NCBI GenBank assembly: GCA_963838095.1
Contig: CAWIPO010000007.1
Coordinates: forward strand, 62,001 to 126,000
Direction: 5' to 3'
Origin: CAWCGU01 sp963838095
GTDB lineage: Bacteria; Actinomycetota; Thermoleophilia; Solirubrobacterales; 70-9
DNA: 64,000 nucleotides
Part shown: in pieces, positions 61,957 to 64,000 of the stretch
Layout: every line of letters starts with the position of its first letter
Position numbering within the stretch: position 1 is the first letter of the stretch
The notes under the pieces: generated by a model
Told to the model about the DNA's origin: nothing
Seen by the model: only the letters and a program-made list of their open reading frames with translations
The model's database searches: none
Program-made: the position numbers and the translations under genes

Positions 61957-62594
61957 TGGCTCGCATCGCCGTCTTCGGATACGCATCGCTAGTCAGCCCC
62001 GAGAGCGCCGCCCGCACCCTCGGTCGCCCGCTGCCGCGCGAGCCGGAGCTGGCGCAGCTGCCGGGCTGGCGGCGGCGGTGGTCGCTGGCGCGTGAGAACG
62101 AGAAGGTCGAGAAGACGTTCGCGAGAGCGGACGGATCGATCCCGAAATATGTGCTGGGGCTCAACCTCGAAAGCACCGAGGGAGGGGGTATTGGCGCTTT
62201 CTCTCCGCATACCGAAGAAAAGTCGCCAATCGGCGCTAACGGGGTGCTGATCGAGGTGACGGAGGAGGAACTGGCGCGCCTTGACGTGCGAGAGATGCGG
62301 TACGACCGCACCGAGGTCTCCGCCGGTGTCCATCCTCTCGATGCTTCTGTTTCGTCCCTCCGCTACGACCGGATAGTCACCTACACCGCCAAGCCCGCCC
62401 ACTACGCCCCGGCCCCGCCGCCGGACGCGGTCGTCCTCAGCTCATACGCGGCCATGGTCGAAGCCGCCTTCGCCGCCCTGGGCGAGCAACAGCTCCAGCA
62501 CTACCGCGACACCACCGATCCTCCCCCCGTCGAGGTAGTCGCAGCGACCCTGATCCGCGACCACATCCCGCCCGGCAACCCGCGCGAGTGGTGA
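61956..62594 (+). CDS. Gamma-glutamylcyclotransferase-fold protein
   Basis: VFGYASLVSPESAARTLGRP holds the GGCT YxSL-type loop, and ELARLDVREMRYDRTEV carries the acidic residue used in these enzymes. At 212 residues it resembles ChaC/AIG2-like proteins acting on gamma-glutamyl amines or glutathione-like thiols. It is coupled to the addA-like gene by a TGATG overlap, without an obvious functional link. Confidence 0.82.
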   Translation: MARIAVFGYASLVSPESAARTLGRPLPREPELAQLPGWRRRWSLARENEKVEKTFARADGSIPKYVLGLNLESTEGGGIGAFSPHTEEKSPIGANGVLIEVTEEELARLDVREMRYDRTEVSAGVHPLDASVSSLRYDRIVTYTAKPAHYAPAPPPDAVVLSSYAAMVEAAFAALGEQQLQHYRDTTDPPPVEVVAATLIRDHIPPGNPREW

Positions 62595-62595
62595 G

Positions 62596-62639
62596 TGTGC
62601 CGGTCGTCACACACGCCAGCCGGTATCAGGCGGTAGCTT
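62596..62639 (+). promoter_or_regulatory. CRP-type site and -10 of the P450 gene
   Basis: TGTGC-N6-TCACA (62596-62611) differs from the CRP consensus at one base. TAGCTT (62634-62639) begins 30.5 bp after the site centre, the same spacing as at the rpf-like gene, which suits class II activation. Confidence 0.5.
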
Positions 62640-62643
62640 CACC

Positions 62644-63996
62644 GTGAGGAGAACCTTGCGCTCGCAGCTTCCCCCAGGCCCACGTCTGCCGCCCGCCATC
62701 CAGACGATGGCGTGGTGGACGCGGCCGAACGCGTGGGCCGAGCGCAACCGGGCGCGGTACGGCAAGCGGCACACGATCCGGCTGTCGATCACCCCGCCGT
62801 TCGTGATCCTCACGGAGCCGGATCAGATCCAGGAGCTCTTCGCCGCGCCCCCCGACGTCCTGCACCCCGGCGAAGGGGCGAAGATCCTCGCCCCGATAGT
62901 CGGGGAGCACTCGGTGATCCTGCTCGATGGGCGGCCCCATCTCGAGCAGCGCAAGCTGATGCTGCCGGCATTCCACGGCGAGCGAATGCAGCGCCTGAAC
63001 GCGCTGATGGAGGAGGTCACCGAGCGCGAGGTGGCCGGCTGGCCCAGAGGCCGTGCCGTTGAGCTGCACGCACACCTCCAGGCGCTCACGCTCGAGGTGA
63101 TCCTGCGCGCCGTGTTCGGGCTCGACGCCGGACAGCGCCTCGACCGCCTGCGCGCGTTGCTGGGAGAGCTGCTGGCGTTCGCGAACAAGTTCTACTCGCT
63201 GCTCGAGCCCGAGCGGTTCGAGCGGTTCTTCGCGCCGGCGGCGCGGTTCATCCGCCTGCGCGGCGAAGCGGATGCGCTGATCTACGAGCTGATCGACGAG
63301 CGCCGCCGCGACGAAGCCGAGCGCGACGACGTGCTCGCGATGCTGCTCGCCGCCCGTCACGAGGACGACTCGCCGATGAGCGATCAGGAGCTGCGCGACG
63401 AGCTGATGACGTTGCTGGTGGCAGGCCACGAGACGACCGCGTCCGAGCTCGCTTGGGCGTTCGAGGCGATCGCCCGCGAGCCGGTCGTCCACGACCGGCT
63501 GCTCGAGGAGATCGACTCAGGCGCCGACGATGCGTACCTGACCGCGACCATCAACGAGACCCTACGCCGCCGCCCTGTGCTGCAAAACGCCGAGCCGCGC
63601 CTGGTCAAGGAGCCCTTCGAGCTCGGCGGCTGGACCTACCCGGCGGGAGTCAGCCTGGTCGCGAGCGCTTATCTCCTGCACCACGATCCCGACATCTACC
63701 CCGACCCGTATGCGTTCCGTCCCGAGCGCTTCTTGGACAGCAAGCCCGGCACCTACACGTGGATTCCGTTTGGCGGTGGACGGCGGCGCTGCATCGGCGC
63801 CAGCTTCGCGATTCAGGAGATGAAGATCGTGCTGCGCAGCGTGCTCTCCGCAAATCGCGTCGAGCCCGCCGTCGACTCGCCCGAGCTGAGCCGCCGCCGC
63901 AACATCACGGTCAGTCCGAAACACGGCGCCCGTACGGTGCTGCGCGCGCGCCAGCCGGTCCCCCAGTCGCCGGACCGAGTCGCCGTCAGCGCCTGA
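62644..63996 (+). CDS. Cytochrome P450
   Basis: The P450 signatures are complete: AGHETTASE in helix I, ETLRR as ExxR, PERFLD, and FGGGRRRCIGA with the haem-ligating Cys at about residue 383. A proline-rich start (LPPGPRLPPAIQ) and the form RRPVLQNAEPRLV resemble soluble CYP families seen in actinobacteria. The GTG at 62644 is only 4 nt from the -10; a TTG at 62656 is an alternative start. No redox partner is adjacent. Confidence 0.95.
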   Translation: MRRTLRSQLPPGPRLPPAIQTMAWWTRPNAWAERNRARYGKRHTIRLSITPPFVILTEPDQIQELFAAPPDVLHPGEGAKILAPIVGEHSVILLDGRPHLEQRKLMLPAFHGERMQRLNALMEEVTEREVAGWPRGRAVELHAHLQALTLEVILRAVFGLDAGQRLDRLRALLGELLAFANKFYSLLEPERFERFFAPAARFIRLRGEADALIYELIDERRRDEAERDDVLAMLLAARHEDDSPMSDQELRDELMTLLVAGHETTASELAWAFEAIAREPVVHDRLLEEIDSGADDAYLTATINETLRRRPVLQNAEPRLVKEPFELGGWTYPAGVSLVASAYLLHHDPDIYPDPYAFRPERFLDSKPGTYTWIPFGGGRRRCIGASFAIQEMKIVLRSVLSANRVEPAVDSPELSRRRNITVSPKHGARTVLRARQPVPQSPDRVAVSA

Positions 63997-64000
63997 TCAG

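Noticed and set aside
58402..61986. An open frame of 1,194 codons antisense to the addA-like gene
   Set aside because: High GC leaves few stops in the antisense frame; the amino-acid make-up is biased (Arg, Gln, His) and no domain is visible, while the + strand shows complete helicase motifs.

Overview
The window is a 64 kb chromosomal piece of a high-GC actinobacterium. SUF-type Fe-S assembly with an Rrf2 regulator, an Rpf-like protein, an F420-type oxidoreductase, a wax-ester/diacylglycerol acyltransferase, an AddAB-like pair and many exported Gly/Ser-rich proteins together suggest class Thermoleophilia (Solirubrobacterales-like). That placement is inferred from gene content and codon bias, not from a marker gene. 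No rRNA, tRNA or CRISPR array was found.

Layout. 1-8 kb: surface polysaccharide genes, with an ABC exporter (5' end cut by the window) on the + strand facing an operon on the - strand for a Wzy/ligase-like protein, a sugar-phosphate transferase and a GT2-GT4 glycosyltransferase; an anchored Gly/Ser-rich protein follows. 8-12.3 kb: a MoaD/ThiS carrier with an E1-like enzyme carrying an N-terminal rhodanese, then htpX and a NarL-type two-component pair. 12.4-15.2 kb: a tandem, partly decayed array of clan-A glycosidase-like genes. 15.2-22.7 kb: SUF assembly (Rrf2, sufC, sufS, sufU, Rieske, sufB, sufD) interrupted by an rpf-like gene. 23.6-26.6 kb: an unassigned five-gene membrane/diiron-oxygenase operon. 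27.5-30.6 kb: a second anchored protein and two more glycosidase-like genes. 30.7-36.5 kb: a PhyH dioxygenase, ispH, exported BNR and RTX proteins, a cupredoxin and an M28 peptidase. 36.6-40.2 kb: a YcnI/CopCD copper module. 40.3-49.7 kb: WS/DGAT, a DMT transporter, a TPR-DUF4331 pair, a fifth glycosidase-like gene, and a TetR/F420 locus. 49.7-51.3 kb: gene remnants and an IS110-family (IS1111-like) element. 52-64 kb: SufT-like, FxsA, a HAD hydrolase, AddB/AddA-like nuclease-helicase, a GGCT-like gene and a P450.

Regulation. Many genes have a TAnnnT hexamer 6-7 nt before the start codon, as expected for leaderless mRNAs. A shared inverted repeat lies over the -10 of the Rrf2 gene and of the Rieske-sufBD operon, with a weaker match before the rhodanese-E1 gene. 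Two CRP-type sites (TGTGA-N6-TCACA and a one-mismatch form) sit at the same distance from candidate -10 boxes of the rpf-like and P450 genes.

Quality. Several conserved genes (sufS, a glycosyltransferase, a TPR gene, a glycosidase, the transposase) are interrupted by single-base indels, mostly one base lost from a short C or G run. This looks more like consensus error than decay, so several coordinates below span frameshifts.
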